DNA of 64,000 nt from Hirundichthys speculiger (taxonomy: Eukaryota; Chordata; Actinopteri; Beloniformes; Exocoetidae), in the NCBI GenBank assembly GCA_018398805.1, contig JAGFBZ010002033.1, positions 1,015,501-1,079,500 on the forward strand, read 5' to 3'. Positions 1-15,600 of the stretch are shown here, in pieces (the stretch's first letter is position 1; the number at the start of each line of letters is the position of its first letter). The notes beneath the pieces were generated by a model. That model worked only from the letters and a program-made list of their open reading frames with translations, was not told the origin of the DNA and searched no databases. Position numbers and translations under genes: made by a program.

Positions 1-49
1 CAGGGGTTAAAGATCTGCACTTGAAACAATCTGCTGTATTTCTTTCCAG

Positions 50-527
50 CCTTAGGGCAAAATATGGAACCTCTGACCTGAAAAATGCACTTCATGGCAG
101 TGAGTCATTTCATGCAGCTGTGAGGGAAATCAAATTCATGTTTCCAAACTGTAAGTAATTTGTTACATACTACATTAATATACAGATGTATGTTTTTTTT
201 CTACCTCAACATCTGTACCCCATGTGGTCTCTCACTCTCTGCAGCTGCTGTTGAGCCCTTCCTGCCGAGAGCAACAGCTGAAGAATACCTGAGCAGGTGT
301 GTAAAGCCAATTTTGCTGCGTGGACTCACTGAACTCTGCAAGGAAAAGCCACTCAGTCCCTGTGTAAGTACTGATGCTCAGTATGAGGAGGATACAGGGG
401 TATTTATCAGCTGTTGAGTACTTTTGTTACCAAGCTGATTGCTACGTTGCACTTTTGTTTTCAATAGATCTGGCTTGCTGATTGGCTGATAAAAAATGAT
501 CCGAAACCAGCCTCAAATATGTTGTGA
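50..527 (+). CDS. nme5: NME5 (NDP kinase homologue 5), C-terminal exons only
   Basis: Three final exons are visible: 50-150, 245-363 and 468-527 (TGA at 525-527). The first is preceded by a pyrimidine-rich acceptor and each junction keeps frame. The first exon encodes the end of a nucleoside diphosphate kinase fold (LHGSESFHAAVREIKFMFP). The next two encode a DPY-30-like tail, with GLTELCKEKP and IWLADWLIKNDP. An NDK domain followed by a Dpy-30 motif is the arrangement of NME5, a sperm and cilium protein of the axonemal radial spoke region with little or no kinase activity. The 5' exons lie left of the window. A poly(A) signal AATAAA at 799-804 probably ends the transcript. NME5 lies in human 5q31 with FAM53C and KDM3B, which agrees with the rest of this window. 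Other Dpy-30-tailed NDK proteins are less likely given tail length and context. Confidence 0.85.
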
Positions 528-810
528 ACTCAGTGCGGAAGATGAAGAATGACATGCAAGGAGAATGAAAGAAGGAACACATATTCAGTGATTTTTGGAA
601 TTAATATTTTTCAAAAACGATAATCTATAATTACATAAAAACTAATTTTCAGCAACAGCTTGTGTCTTTTTTTGTGTGGATAAATCAAACACCAAGAGCA
701 GCTCTGATATTTGTGGAAGACTCCTAATTCACATAAAAAACCTGGAATCTATCAATTAGGTTTTACTTAAACCAAGCCAATGTGGTTTCTTTAATCCCAA
801 TAAAACATTC

Positions 811-1439
811 TGTAATAGATTATTATGATCAACTGTATGCCATGAGACTGTTGGTAATTTTTACCAGTGCCATTTCCTTTCAATAATGTGATCTGAATCG
901 TGCCTAACGTCAAACAAATAAGTTACTAAGAAAATAGTCAGTTGATGGTTTTGTGGTTTCAAGAACAGATATTTTAGAATCACTGACATTGCTCTAATGT
1001 TTACTACAGTACAGTATACTGTGGCTTAAATACTATCACAGTTCCACTTTGAAAAATAACTGACCTTACTTTCATTTTTTTGTTTTTCCTTAATGTACTC
1101 AACTTACTCTATCCTCTCTTTCCCTCACTGCTGTCGTTCTAGTTATATGCGTTTTGCAGACAAAATGACAGCCCCTTACTTTCTCCGTATTTCTACTACA
1201 TGTTTGTTAGATTCTGAATGAACTTCAAAAATGATTCACCGATAATACGGTCAGAGTGACTATTATCCAACTCAGCAGTGTGGCTTTTTCACACAAAGGT
1301 AAAGACCAGGACGAAGAAACCGAAAACACATTTTTAGTATCAGGATAAAAAAAAAAAAGGTTCACCAAGTTCCTTCCTGTGTTTAAAGGGCGTTACGTTT
1401 TCGGTTACAAAAAAAAAAAAGAGGGAGGGGGGACTCGTG
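811..1439. other. Intergenic spacer nme5-hnrnpab
   Basis: AT-rich sequence after the nme5 poly(A) signal. No convincing reading frame, repeat or RNA gene was seen. Short A-runs occur near 1348-1420 just before the hnrnpab promoter. Confidence 0.6.
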
Positions 1440-1597
1440 TGTCCAAATGGTCAATATTGTGAATGACAGCTTAGTTTGTCCAATCAGAAGGCTTCTTCGC
1501 AGAAATGTCGTTTTCTCCTGCCGGTTCTAGAACACCAACCACGAGTTGTCGTCGTGTGGGAGAATCCATCTTGAAGAGAGCTCTCCGGCTGTGACCA
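1440..1597 (+). promoter_or_regulatory. hnrnpab: hnrnpab promoter and noncoding exon 1
   Basis: A CCAAT box (GTCCAATCAG, about 1478-1487) lies upstream of a GC-richer stretch that ends in a good donor, CCA|GTAAGA, at 1598. The next acceptor before the coding start is TTTAG at about 2089-2093. This fits a short 5'UTR exon (about 1540-1597) and an intron of about 500 bp. The transcription start is inferred, and no TATA box was seen. The intron (1598-2093) contains several short ATG-starting frames (for example 1993) that are judged nonfunctional. Confidence 0.5.
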
Positions 1598-2108
1598 GTA
1601 AGATTATTATTTTTAATATTACATAGCTTTGTGTTATTTCATCAGATTCGTACTTAAACGGTCGGTTCCGCTACGTTTTGTATTGCTCTACCGATGGACT
1701 TTGAATTAGCATTGGATTATTGAATAATTTACCTATATTTCGAGCATCAAGGCCTGTCTTACGTAACTGCTAATTTGACTTGCCCAGTCCAGGCTTGGTT
1801 TATCAGCGTGATACAGATGGTTTCAAGGTTTTCTAATCTTTGCCTGTGGCTGAACTGTACTTTAGTTTCGCTGTAGTCGCTTGGTAATATAAGGAGTTTA
1901 TCAGCAGCCAGTTATCGGTGCTAAAAAGTGAAACACGGGGTTGTACGTGAACGTATGGAAGCGATGTCGCCGGTCAAAATGGTGGGAACGGCATGAATCC
2001 GCACCATGTAAATGGCGATGCGCGCACTGCATGGCAGACTGTAGAACTCATCTGTTTTATGCTATATTGCTTATTTGTTTCCCATGAATTTAGACAAAAT
2101 AGTGCAAA

Positions 2109-4011
2109 ATGTCCGAAGCAGAGCAGCAGTACATGGAGACGTCAGAGAACGGCCACGAAGTCGACGACGACTTTAACGGAGCCGGTCTCATCGAGGAGGG
2201 GAACGACGGCAGCGCCGATGACTGCGGAGAGGGCGCAGGGCCCGAGGCGGACGGTAATTCACAAAACGGCGGCACGGAGGGCGGACAAATCGATGCCAGT
2301 AAAGGCGAGGAGGATGCCGGGTGAGTGTGTATCTGTTTGTTGTTATTTATAGTTGAATAACGAGTGAGCTAAAATAACTACCAGGGGCTTCCCATGTCTC
2401 TTTGTTCAACCGGCCTTTGTTGGCGCCATGTGCAGAGTGAAGGGGGGTGGGGGGGGGGATGGGCGCTACAGTAAGGATTAGATCTAACGATATATGCCTG
2501 CAAAAAATACAAAATGAAGTCTGCTGTGCTCTTGTCGTGCAGATTTTCCATTTATTGAATCTAGTTGTAATATCGAGAGAGGCCACATCACCCCCCCCCC
2601 ACACACACACATACACACACGTCACTGGGTCAACAGATGTTCTGGAACAGCGTGTACATAATGTGTAGAATAACCCCCAACCAAGCACCACCCCCACTGA
2701 GACCATGTAGCTGAACAAGTCTGCTTCTGTGTTTAGGAAAATGTTTGTTGGTGGCCTCAGCTGGGACACAAGCAAGAAGGACCTTAAAGATTACTTCTCG
2801 AAATTTGGTGAGGTGACAGACTGCACAATCAAGATGGATCAGCAGACAGGTCGATCAAGAGGCTTTGGGTTCATTCTCTTTAAAGATGCTGCCAGTGTCG
2901 ACAAGGTGTGTGGAGAAGTAATTAAGGTGCACCTTAAGGAAAATCAACATGTTTGCAATGAGGGGGATTTATAAATTATGTTCATTTCTTTGTGTAGGTT
3001 CTTGAACAGAAGGAACACCGGTTAGATGGCCGACAGATTGACCCCAAGAAAGCCATGGCTATGAAGAAGGATCCAGTCAAGAAAATCTTTGTTGGAGGCC
3101 TTAACCCTGACACCGCTAAGGAAGTCATTGAGGAATACTTCGGAGCCTTTGGAGAGGTAGCACAGTTGATGGCCTTTCCTGTTAATTGAGCATTTAACCA
3201 AGTATAACTGGATTGGTTGCTTGATAAAATTTTTCACTTTTTGTAGATTGAGACTATTGAACTGCCACAAGATCCAAAAACTGAGAAGAGGAGGGGATTT
3301 GTATTTATTACGTACAAAGAAGAGGCTTCTGTCAAGAAAGTTATGGAGAAGAAGTACCACACCGTTGGTGGAAGCAAGGTAAAGAACAATGGGTTTCAAA
3401 CTTCTTATATTTTGCAAATATAATTCCTTTACTCATTATGTTGTGCTGTGTGTTGTTGCAGTGTGAAATTAAAATAGCCCAGCCCAAAGAGGTCTACATG
3501 CAACAGCAGTACGGTGCCCGAGGATATGGAGGACGTGGCAGGGGTCGTGGAGGTCAGCACCTTTGTTTGTATAACAGAAGCCTATTTTTCTTAACCCGTG
3601 CTCACTAATTAAGTAAAATATATATATTTTTTATATTACTATTAGTTGTGACAAAGGTCTCATTTTTTGTTTCTAGGTCAGGGCCAGAACTGGAATCAAG
3701 GCTACAACAACTACTGGAACCAGGGATACAACCAGGGTTATGGTTATGGACAGCAGGGATACGGATATGGCGGCTATGGCAACTATGACTACTCTGCTGG
3801 TTATTACGGCTATGGGGGTGGCTACGATTACAGTAAGCGATAAGTGCCCCCGGGGAGAGAAATAGAATGAGAGAAACTTTATTTTCTTGGTCCTCCTTGT
3901 TGTACAGAAGAACTCAGTCCCTTTTTCTCTTGTCCTCCAGACCAGGGCAATACAAGCTATGGGAAAACTCCAAGACGTGGAGGCCACCAGAGTAGCTACA
4001 AGCCATACTGA
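2109..4011 (+). CDS. hnrnpab: hnRNP A/B, two-RRM RNA-binding protein
   Basis: Exons 2109-2320, 2737-2905, 2998-3156, 3247-3378, 3462-3552, 3677-3832 and 3941-4011 give 329 aa. The protein is an abundant nuclear and cytoplasmic RNA and ssDNA binder acting in splicing, mRNA transport and transcription. An acidic N-terminus (1-70) precedes RRM1, with RNP2 at KMFVGGL (72-78) and RNP1 at RGFGFILF (112-119). RRM2 has RNP2 IFVGGL (157-162) and RNP1 RGFVFITY (196-203). The tail is RGG-rich then Gly/Tyr/Gln/Asn-rich (about 243-308, prion-like) and ends in [12 protein letters not shown]. The [11 protein letters not shown] start and NEEDAG-like junction match HNRNPAB rather than HNRNPD or HNRNPDL. The 156-nt sixth exon starts and ends in phase 1, so skipping it keeps frame, as in known HNRNPAB isoforms. 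Retention of the last intron would add SKR and stop. Confidence 0.92.
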
Positions 4012-5170
4012 TCACTCGTAGTGCAGGTATGCATTCTTGCATCATCCGTGGTAGTATGAGAAAGTAGCTGTAACCATTAGTGCCTTTTGAGCCCAAAAAT
4101 CTCCATCTACTCTAAATCCATTTAGGCATTGTGGTGGGGTTAGGGTAGGTCGTGACGTGTGGTCTGTGATCATCAAAGATGGATTCATTCCACCTGTCAG
4201 CCATCTTGAAATGCATCTCTACAAAGACTACCTGATCAATCAGGATAAAGTTGGTGGTGATTGAGAACAGGAATAAAGACCGTTTCATTTTTCACCGGGA
4301 TGCTAGGTGTCCTAGCTAGCGGTCGTGTTCCCCGTCCCCGAAGTGTGTCTGTCCATTCATTCACTGACCTGTCAGACTCATTCATGCACTTGTGTCTTTG
4401 TTTAACTGCATGCCACATTTGGATTATTCTCAGTAACGTAAAGCACCATGTTTTTCTCTTAAGGTCTAAAGTAAATATGAAAAAGAGATCCATGGTCTGA
4501 CATCAGCGAACATGGACTCTGGCTATTCCTTTGGAGTTGGCAGAAATTTGGACTCATGCTCCATTTGTACAGATCAAGTGAGGAACTGGGGAAGCAAATG
4601 TCACTTTTCCACTTTTTATTTTATATTGTTTTGTGTCCATTTACATTTCCAGTGATGGAAGTGTTATTTTTACTGTACTTTTTGGTACCTTTTTTGAATC
4701 TAATGTATTGTATGGTTGTATTTTTACATGTCTACTGGATATACAGATGTGCAGGAGCAAGAGCTTTCAAAGCTCACAAATAAAACAATATTGTTTTTTT
4801 TTTTTTCCTTTTGGTGTTTCTAGGTTTTTAGTTATTTTCTCCTATGCTGAGTGTTGGATGCAAGTTGCATGGCTTCAGATGTGAGGTGATGTAAAATAAG
4901 GGATTTAAACTAAACAAAGGCTTCTTTGTAAGCGTGTCCATTGAACATTGCAGATGGCCTTGTAGACAAAGACAACCATCTTTTTTTTTTTCTTCTTCTT
5001 TTGGCTTTTAAGGAAGTTCTTTCCCTATCATGTCTTCAAATTTTAAGTGACTTAACTAGTGTTATTCAACTGAACGCAAGCCTGTTGATGTAAGAGGGTA
5101 CCCCCTCTGTCACTGGAAACTCATTCCTCTAGTGTCTTGAGCAAATTGGTAGAAATAAACTTTTTGTTTA
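4012..5170 (+). other. hnrnpab: hnrnpab 3'UTR with probable 3'UTR intron
   Basis: Only 15 nt after the stop lies a consensus donor, GCAG|GTATGC (intron from 4027). It pairs with an acceptor CATTTAG ending at 4125. A 3'UTR intron is a known feature of the hnRNP D and A/B genes. The junction is too close to the stop to trigger nonsense-mediated decay by the usual 50-nt rule. Two AATAAA signals (4779-4784 and 5154-5159) suggest alternative polyadenylation. Confidence 0.6.
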
Positions 5171-6036
5171 TATTACAAACAGATCCTTTTGTTATTATTT
5201 GTAAAGTTAATGTTAAATGTTTTATACTGTAAAATGGCTTGCTTGTTTTGCCTCAAGTAATGTTAACATCTCCACGGATGCCTCTTTGGAAGCAGAGGGA
5301 GAGGGCTTCACTACCTGCAGGATAACTGGTGTTAATACTCACTTGTTAAATGTGAAAACACCATACTATGTCCAGTAGTTAGACAGTGGTCTGGTAAGTG
5401 CTAAACCTAACCCTACTTTGTATCAAAATGTTGTGGACACCTGTGAAGACAAAGCTGGTTATTTAATTTATGGCTGCTGTGGGTAAAAACAGGAGTTGAG
5501 TTTAGAAATGTAACATTTTTATTATTTCCTTGATCTTAAGTAAATGAATTATTAGTGTTACATTAGCATTTCCTGGTCTATTGTCATCTCCCATGTGATG
5601 ACTTCAGCATCCTTTAGCTGGTATCAAGTGAATGTTTGATTTCAGTAAGCTGGGTATCATCAGAGAAGTCACTCTTCACATCTTCCTTTACCAAGTTGAT
5701 GTCACAAACTGGTACCTGTAACGAAACATTTATGGTAACCACACAGCTCCAGAACAAGCAAAGTAATGGTCTTTAAGAGTCCATTTTAACCACTTTTATG
5801 TGCCCTAGATGTAATGTTTGATATTTAGTTTCTGACTCATCATTTACCTTAAGAATATTTAAGTCCACACAATGATCAGTGTTAAATGGGGGGTTAAAAG
5901 ATGTTCTGCAAAGTGATGTGAAGGTAACTTACTAAAGCCTCAAGTTTAGATAATAATATCTACCTCTGAACTTTATGAATGTGACCACTTGGCAATGTCT
6001 GATGCAATTAAAAGTTTTCTACAGGTTTAACAAACC
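5171..6036. other. Convergent gene ends; phykpl 3'UTR
   Basis: This stretch lies between the two converging transcripts. Read on the minus strand, a TTTATT at 5518-5523 is an AATAAA signal that could end phykpl, leaving about 350 bp between the gene tails. No other coding potential was seen. Confidence 0.5.
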
Positions 6037-9410
<3,374 letters not shown>

Positions 9411-10052
9411 TACTTATTGACTCTCTCTCTAAAAACTGATAAAGACCGATAAAGCAATAAAACAGAAGCTATGTAAGAACAGTTATCGACAATAACGAAA
9501 CTTCATATAACTAATCCGCTAACTCTTCCACAAACTCAACTGTTTAGCTAAGTTAAAATATCGACCACGCATGCGTCGACAGCGGTAGGGGGTTGTTCGC
9601 TCAGAGTAAGCGATATGCTGCGTTATCTTTTTTTTATTTACACATATTGATAGACAACTTAATTTCAAATACTTTATCAATCAAAGTATAAAATAAATAT
9701 GTATATATGTTAGAGAGGTTCTCGTAGGTTTGAAAATATGCTGCAGCTTTATTCAGACCAATCTATTTGCGGGAGTGTGTAGGAGACAGAGACACCTAAA
9801 TTAAGTTCAACATGTTTGAATACGACCTTATGTTAAATTGAGAATTTCTGAACCATCATTATTAAAAAGCAAGCACCATATATGTATTTCGTCGTTTCTT
9901 GAAATTGCTATTTTTAAGACGACATACTCAATGCACTCAAGCAATGTGCCTATCTATTGGTATCGTCCAGAGGCTATAAATAGCCGTTAATCTGCCGTTT
10001 ACCCGGTGCACTCATTGTGCAGCTCCGGTTGCTAAGGAACCGCAGGAAGCAG
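9411..10052. promoter_or_regulatory. Shared phykpl/fam53c head-to-head promoter region
   Basis: The phykpl start codon (minus) and the putative fam53c first exon (plus, donor CAG|GTAATG at 10053) are about 640 bp apart and transcribed away from each other. The middle (about 9640-9900) is AT-rich, while both flanks carry CpGs. GTTGCTAAGGAAC at 10028-10040 fits the RFX X-box pattern RYYNYY-N-RRNRAC. TSS positions are inferred. Confidence 0.5.
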
Positions 10053-12094
10053 GTAATGCATCAGGTCAGCTGTAGCATGCTAGCTTTCTAGGAGGCTGCG
10101 GGACCAAGCTAGCTGTCGTTAAATTCAGTAACACACCTTTACATGTTCTATTTTAACAATCTGACTGTTGCGGTAGTCGTCGGCCGATAGAAAACCATGG
10201 AACAGGAATAAAATAACGCTCGTGATTTTAGTTGACCCACTTGTTATCCTATCAGCTAACTAACATAACCGGCTAATGGCTTCATGCCTCTACATCGTGT
10301 TACTGATTTAACTAACCATTGATTTATATTGCGCACGATCTTAAGTCAGAACAATATTTGCTTTGTAAAACTTGGCATCGTTATAATAATCTGAGCACTA
10401 GAACCAGTGTTTCATATAAATTTGCCACACGAACACGTGTTTTTTTTTTCCCCCTTTAAAGAAATGTGCGTAACCACTTTTGATTTGCACCTTATTCTGA
10501 TCGTCTCGTGTCAGGACCATCTAAGTAATCTACAGACTTGTAGCCTTTTTCACCCGATACACGTTTTGCTTGACGTTTTGAGCATATTCACAACCATAAG
10601 ACTACATGCAAGTCGTAGATCTTATTATGCTTTGGCCTTGTTGATAAATGGTACTTTTCAGTTACACGTTTGTTTGTCTTTTTGTTTGGCTTTTATTTGT
10701 TGACAGGACTGTTTTAATTCATTGTGCAGGATTCGGGGCTGTTGCCGTGGGAAGTGAGTGGGTTTGACCCTTATATAGTTTGTCTTTTGGGATGTTGAAC
10801 TCGGCTAGCAATGTAGCACCGTGTTTGTCATAAGGAGGAAGGCCCTGGAGGCCACATCTGAATGCCAACTCTGCTGTAACAAAGTCTCATCATTCATAGC
10901 CCTAGGCGTCATGAAATGGTTTAATTAGACTTAAGTGTTATTGAGCATTTGATATCACAAGGTCAGTCTTTATATTGGGATTGGTTTCAGCACTAAATGT
11001 ACTTTAGCCTTTGCACTCAAACACTAGTACAAAGCATAAAAGGCCATGTTACATTTTAATACAACAAACAGTTTACATATTGTCTTTTAGTTTCATTTTG
11101 TGATCTCTGAGTTAGTACTGTCAAACAACTGTTGCTGATTACTTACTTTTAGGCATGCAGGTTAATCCTCTGAGAAGGTATTGGATTCAGTAATTATCAG
11201 ATCTTAGAATCTGTTCTTCTCTTTAAAAACAAAACCAAAAAAAAAAAGTACCAGTAATTTTAATTAAAGTATTGCTAGATTTGGCACACAAATTGTCTGA
11301 TGGTCCACTGCTTCTTGTAAAAACTACAACACCCTGACTAAAAAAATGACTCCCACATGCACCCCCCAAACTGGCCACCCTCAACCCCTGCCCCATTCAT
11401 TTTTCAAACACTTCCCCCATACTTTCCTTTTTAGCCTGTCCCTCCCCCTTCCATTCTCTTCACTCCTTACAACTTCTGTCATTTGAGTTTATTGGTCCCA
11501 ACTAACTATACCACCTTTGTATTGTCCTGCAGTTTTCACTTGATAACTTGATACATTGTTTTTCTTTGAAATGCTATATTTGGAATTTACCATTTTAAAG
11601 AAGATATGCAGTCTTTGTGTGATGGAATGTGGAGTACTACTCTGTCCAGGATCTCCTCATGTCCAAATGTGGGTTCTGCATTTATGTGAACATGAACTTT
11701 GCCTAAAATGTGTAATTGGTGAGGCATTACATAGAACCAGCTTTGTTCTTATATGGAATTGTGTGGTCAGTATTGAAGGATTCTTGTCCACACTTCTGGG
11801 GCTTGATGAAACTGTCTAGCAATTTTGAAGACACTGTTTTAGTGCTTTAGCATTTTGTGTACATCTATTTACAGTTAATCTCCAGTTAATTTCAGTTTTA
11901 ACGTAATCTTTTCTTATTTGTCCTTTTAGGCAGCATAAAGACGATGATGTTATAGTGAGAAAACTGGTCAGCCTGGCTGGTTGAGGTGTGGAGGGGACAC
12001 CACAAACCACGCCAGAATTCTGACTACTAAAATTCTTACTACCCCCCCACCCCCACTGAATGTCCCACTTCATGTGTCTCCTTGGACTGTAATT
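10053..12094 (+). other. fam53c: fam53c 5' leader introns and UTR
   Basis: This holds a long first intron, a possible 24-nt noncoding exon (10730-10753, acceptor TGTGCAG and donor GTGAGT) and the start of the ATG exon (11930, acceptor CTTTTAG). Other short frames here, for example 10407 and 11556, lack family signatures. No repeat was recognised. Confidence 0.45.
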
Positions 12095-14441
12095 ATGGTT
12101 ACACTTATCACAGAGCAACTCCGTAAGCAGAGTTTGGAGGAACCTTGTCACAAGGCTTTCTCATTCAATGCCAGTGTGGTGAGTTGGATAATAGAGGTAA
12201 TATTGTCCTTCAAATTGATTTAGTTTTATGGGTATTTGTTTTTAAAATGAGTTTCATTTTACAGTCATTGCCTGCAGTGGGCTCCAGTCCTACCATTTCA
12301 TGGAGTGCTAGAACAACACAAGGCAAGTTAGTTTAATAGGGAACAACTACTATAAATCGAGAGGGCACCTCTCTCATGTTTTTATTATATATATATATAT
12401 GCATTTACAGAGACCAGCTCAGCAATTCACCCATCATCCAGAGCCTATGTTTTGACGGATTCATGTGAAATCAGCTCTCTGTGGCTTCCCTCCCGCTCTG
12501 GGCAACCCCTCCAGGAACCAGAGGTTGCCCTCACAGACGAGGCTATCCAAAATTCACCACCCCCACCACCTCCAAAACGCCACTGCAGGTCCCTCTCAGT
12601 TCCAGAGGATCTATCTCGGTGCCGCTCCCCCTGGCATCCCAGTGCATCAAAGGTTTGGACTCCAGTCAAACGTGGTTCCCATAGTAGAGGAGCATCTAGT
12701 TCAGGCTCTGGAGCCAGTTCTTTGCCACTCTGTGGTCCCAATTCGTCCTTCACCTCCTCCTCCATACACTCATCTTCTAGCCCTACCTTCTTTAGTTTAG
12801 CACTGTCATCTGACTCTCCTTTATCGTGGGGCTTCCCATGGGACCCCTCTGACACACTGAAAGGAGTTTGTTCAGCTTCCTTTGCTGCTCCCTCTTCTTG
12901 CTCCTCTTCACCAGCTCCCCTGGTTTCTCATTCAGTGTTGCAGCGCCGTTTCTCCCTCTCTCCAGTGCACATTCAGAATGCCACTGTGGCATCCATGCTC
13001 CCCCAGCCCTCCTCTGCTTCAGCTCTGACATATGGCTTTTCTGGCCTAGAGCACCCAGCCATGTCTCCATCTCCCACTTCAGCCTGCAGTACACCATCCT
13101 CTTCTAGGCGCGACCTGCATCCTGCGCTTCCACGATGCCACTCACAGCCCTGCGACATGCGTAAACCTCGTTTGAAGAGGCGCCATGACCCAGATGTTCT
13201 GCCCTGCTCCAGGCCAGGCCTGGACTTCACCAAGATGACACAAGTAAGCAGAGTATATTAATGTCCAAGACTTTGGCTTATTGAGTTTGGAGCCTAAGCT
13301 TATCTTAACCTTATGAGAATGGTTAGTGAAATCAAAGCCATTGTCACTTGTTCTCATACCTGTACAGAGTCATACAGTTATGACTCATTGAGAAACTTGC
13401 TACAGGTTTTTGTGGATGCAGTTAAAGAATAAATGGCAATAATCACACTTTGGCCTAGCAAGTTCATAAAAGTTCTTAAGTGAAAATCTTTAATAGGTAT
13501 TTTAACAATTGTGACCACTTTTTAATTTATTTTTTTATTTTTTGCCAATTCTGGTGATTGTATACCCTTAGATGCCACAAAATAAACCCTCAGTTCTGAT
13601 GTATGCTGGCTAGCTGCAACTCCTGGCTGCTTACACATCCTGTAAATGATTTGGTTAGATTAGATTAGATGTACTTTATTCATCCCCCAAGGGGGGAAAT
13701 TCAAAATCTCATCAGCTTATCAATAACACAACAATTAATAATTTAAACAGAATGGAAAAATTAAAAAGAAGAATTAAAGCCTGATTTGGTGTTGGGAACA
13801 AACTGAATAGTACAGTATCATTACATATTTAATATGTTAAACTGGCTCATTTCCAGTCTTAGTGACAAGTACTGTTATTTGTTTCAGACTTTTTGGCCTT
13901 ATGAGCTAGTAAAGCTGATCAACTGTGGCTAACTTTATACCTATCCAAAGAATAAGACATAATCCATGTAGACCTCCTGGTACATATGATGGTGTCATTT
14001 CTACCCCATTTCCATTACCACTGCTTGTGAGTCAGTTCAGTTAAATTATTCAATAATACTTTCCCTTCTGGGATGAATAAAGTATTTTAATTTGAAGAAT
14101 CATGTTTTATATACCTGTGAGTGCCCCCCTCCTTTTTTTTTTCTTTCTTCAAATGATAGAATTGTCACATGATCATTATTCTTCATTCTCATGTTTAGAT
14201 TGGTAATTGTGAAAACCTGGTGGGTGGAACCGGTGGCTGCATATTTCCAGCATCTTCTCAGACAGACCAGCGCTTGGCCTTCTCCCCAGCTGAATTCCTA
14301 GGACGAGCCAGTATCGGGCCACTAAGTGAAAGTGAAGAGGAGGAAGAAGAGGGGAGAAAAATGAATGTAATGGCTGCTGGAAAAAATGTTTTTGAAAGAG
14401 ACTGCACAGAATTGGACTTGAACCTCATTGAAGAAAACTGA
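12095..14441 (+). CDS. fam53c: FAM53C nuclear/14-3-3-binding family protein
   Basis: Exons 12095-12178, 12265-12322, 12411-13243 and 14199-14441 give 405 aa. The start MVTLITEQLRKQSLEE and the end ELDLNLIEEN match FAM53C, as does the block KRHCRSLSVPEDLSR ... SKVWTPVKRG. FAM53 proteins are largely disordered nuclear-trafficking regulators; FAM53B (simplet) controls beta-catenin nuclear entry. RSLSVP matches the 14-3-3 mode-1 pattern RSxSxP, and RRFSLSP and PRCHSQPCD are further basophilic phosphosites. A Ser-rich centre and an acidic run (SESEEEEEEG) precede the C-terminus; RKPRLKRRHDPD is a probable NLS. Intron 2 uses a GC donor (AAG|GCAAGT at 12323), because only this junction restores frame into the third exon. 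The poly(A) signal is at 15583-15588. FAM53A and FAM53B are less likely by C-terminus and linkage. Confidence 0.9.
13652..13800 (-). repeat. Non-LTR retroelement 3' tail in fam53c intron
   Basis: GTACTTTATTCATCCCCCAA followed by GGGGGGAAATTCAA, next to a TTAGA/TAGAT pentamer run, is the reversed 3' end common to fish LINE and SINE copies (GGGATNAATAAAGTA then short repeats). A second, forward-facing tail-like piece (CTTTCCCTTCTGGGATGAAT, then AAAGTA) lies at about 14058-14085 in the same intron. The family was not determined. Confidence 0.55.
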
Positions 14442-15600
14442 CAACTCTTTGGTGCTCCCAAAGTAACTACTGCATTCATAACCATATAAAGCACACATGT
14501 AGGCTTTGTGCTCTTTTCGGGCAGAGTCCTTGGGAACTTGGTGTCCTCATAAGGCACATCTACAGAGTTTAAGAGCCACGCAAGTAGAAGCTAATGTCAT
14601 ATTGCATTGCTATGATTGTAACTCTTGAGCTAGATCACAATCCAACATTTCATGAAAATATCAGTGCCTGCCTGTTCAGCACTCCATAGGGAAATGTGCA
14701 TGAGCAAATAAGCAATTCTTCATGTTGAGAGTTTGACTTTTATATATATATAATATATATATATATAAAAATTACACATATGCGCACACAAGTCTTATTT
14801 TGGATCTCAATAGTCTTGCATATCCTTTTCAAAGAACAATATGGGAGTCAGAAGAAAGTACCTGATTTTTGTACATAACATGATGCACACTAATATGAGA
14901 TTAAATTTAATTGGTCATTGGGTAACAAAAACTGCTACTAATCAGATACTGCTATAACTCTTGAGATTGTCAGATTTGGACTTGATTTAATGAATTGTTA
15001 AAAGTAAGTATAGTCCTGGCATCTGCAGATCAAAATTATATTGAAATTGCCCAAATGGCAACGCTCTTTCCTACTTTCTCCTGTACTTTTGGCAGGAAAC
15101 ATTCCAGAATTCTCCTTTGGAATAAGTCTGCATTGTCAAAGGGAATTTCCCCCACCCTACTCTTCTACATATTATCTTCTTGGAACTTCTCTAATTGCTT
15201 GGACATCTACACACATTATCAACAGTAATACTGCTGTTAACTTACCATGCCTTAAGCCTAAAATGGAGCTCTTGGTGTTCTGGTCTTCTTTTCACAGCCA
15301 GATACTCTCGCAGTCTCCATATGCACTGATTCAGACATTTTGAACGTGTGGCATGTTGACAAAATAAAGGAATCAGTGCTGTAGCTGGACCCCTGAAGGC
15401 ACAATGTCATGTACTGTACAGCAGCTGGGGTCAGTGCACATGTCCAGTCATTTCTGAGTGTATGCGACAAAGGCAGTAGTGATGATTTGGTGGCCTTTAA
15501 GGAATTTTCTTTTTCTTTTCTTTTTTTTTTGTTTCATGTATGTTTTCAGATGGAAATATTCCCGTTGCACAATTTATGTAAGAATAAAATTTAATAGAGA
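14442..15600 (+). other. fam53c: fam53c 3'UTR
   Basis: Noncoding sequence from the stop to AATAAA at 15583-15588. It contains a short (TA)n stretch at about 14742-14766. Short frames at 14995-15343 look accidental. Confidence 0.6.

Noticed and set aside
2347..2775. Minus-strand frame of 142 codons overlapping hnrnpab intron
   Set aside because: Spans a C/CA low-complexity tract and antisense of RRM1; no family signature.
12445..12855. Minus-strand frame of 136 codons within fam53c
   Set aside because: Shadow of the fam53c main coding exon, whose plus-strand reading has clear family motifs.
13665..14085. Single DNA transposon with inverted ends in a fam53c intron
   Set aside because: The two opposed GGGAT.AATAAAGTA-like stretches are LINE/SINE 3' tails facing opposite ways; no target duplication or consistent termini were found.
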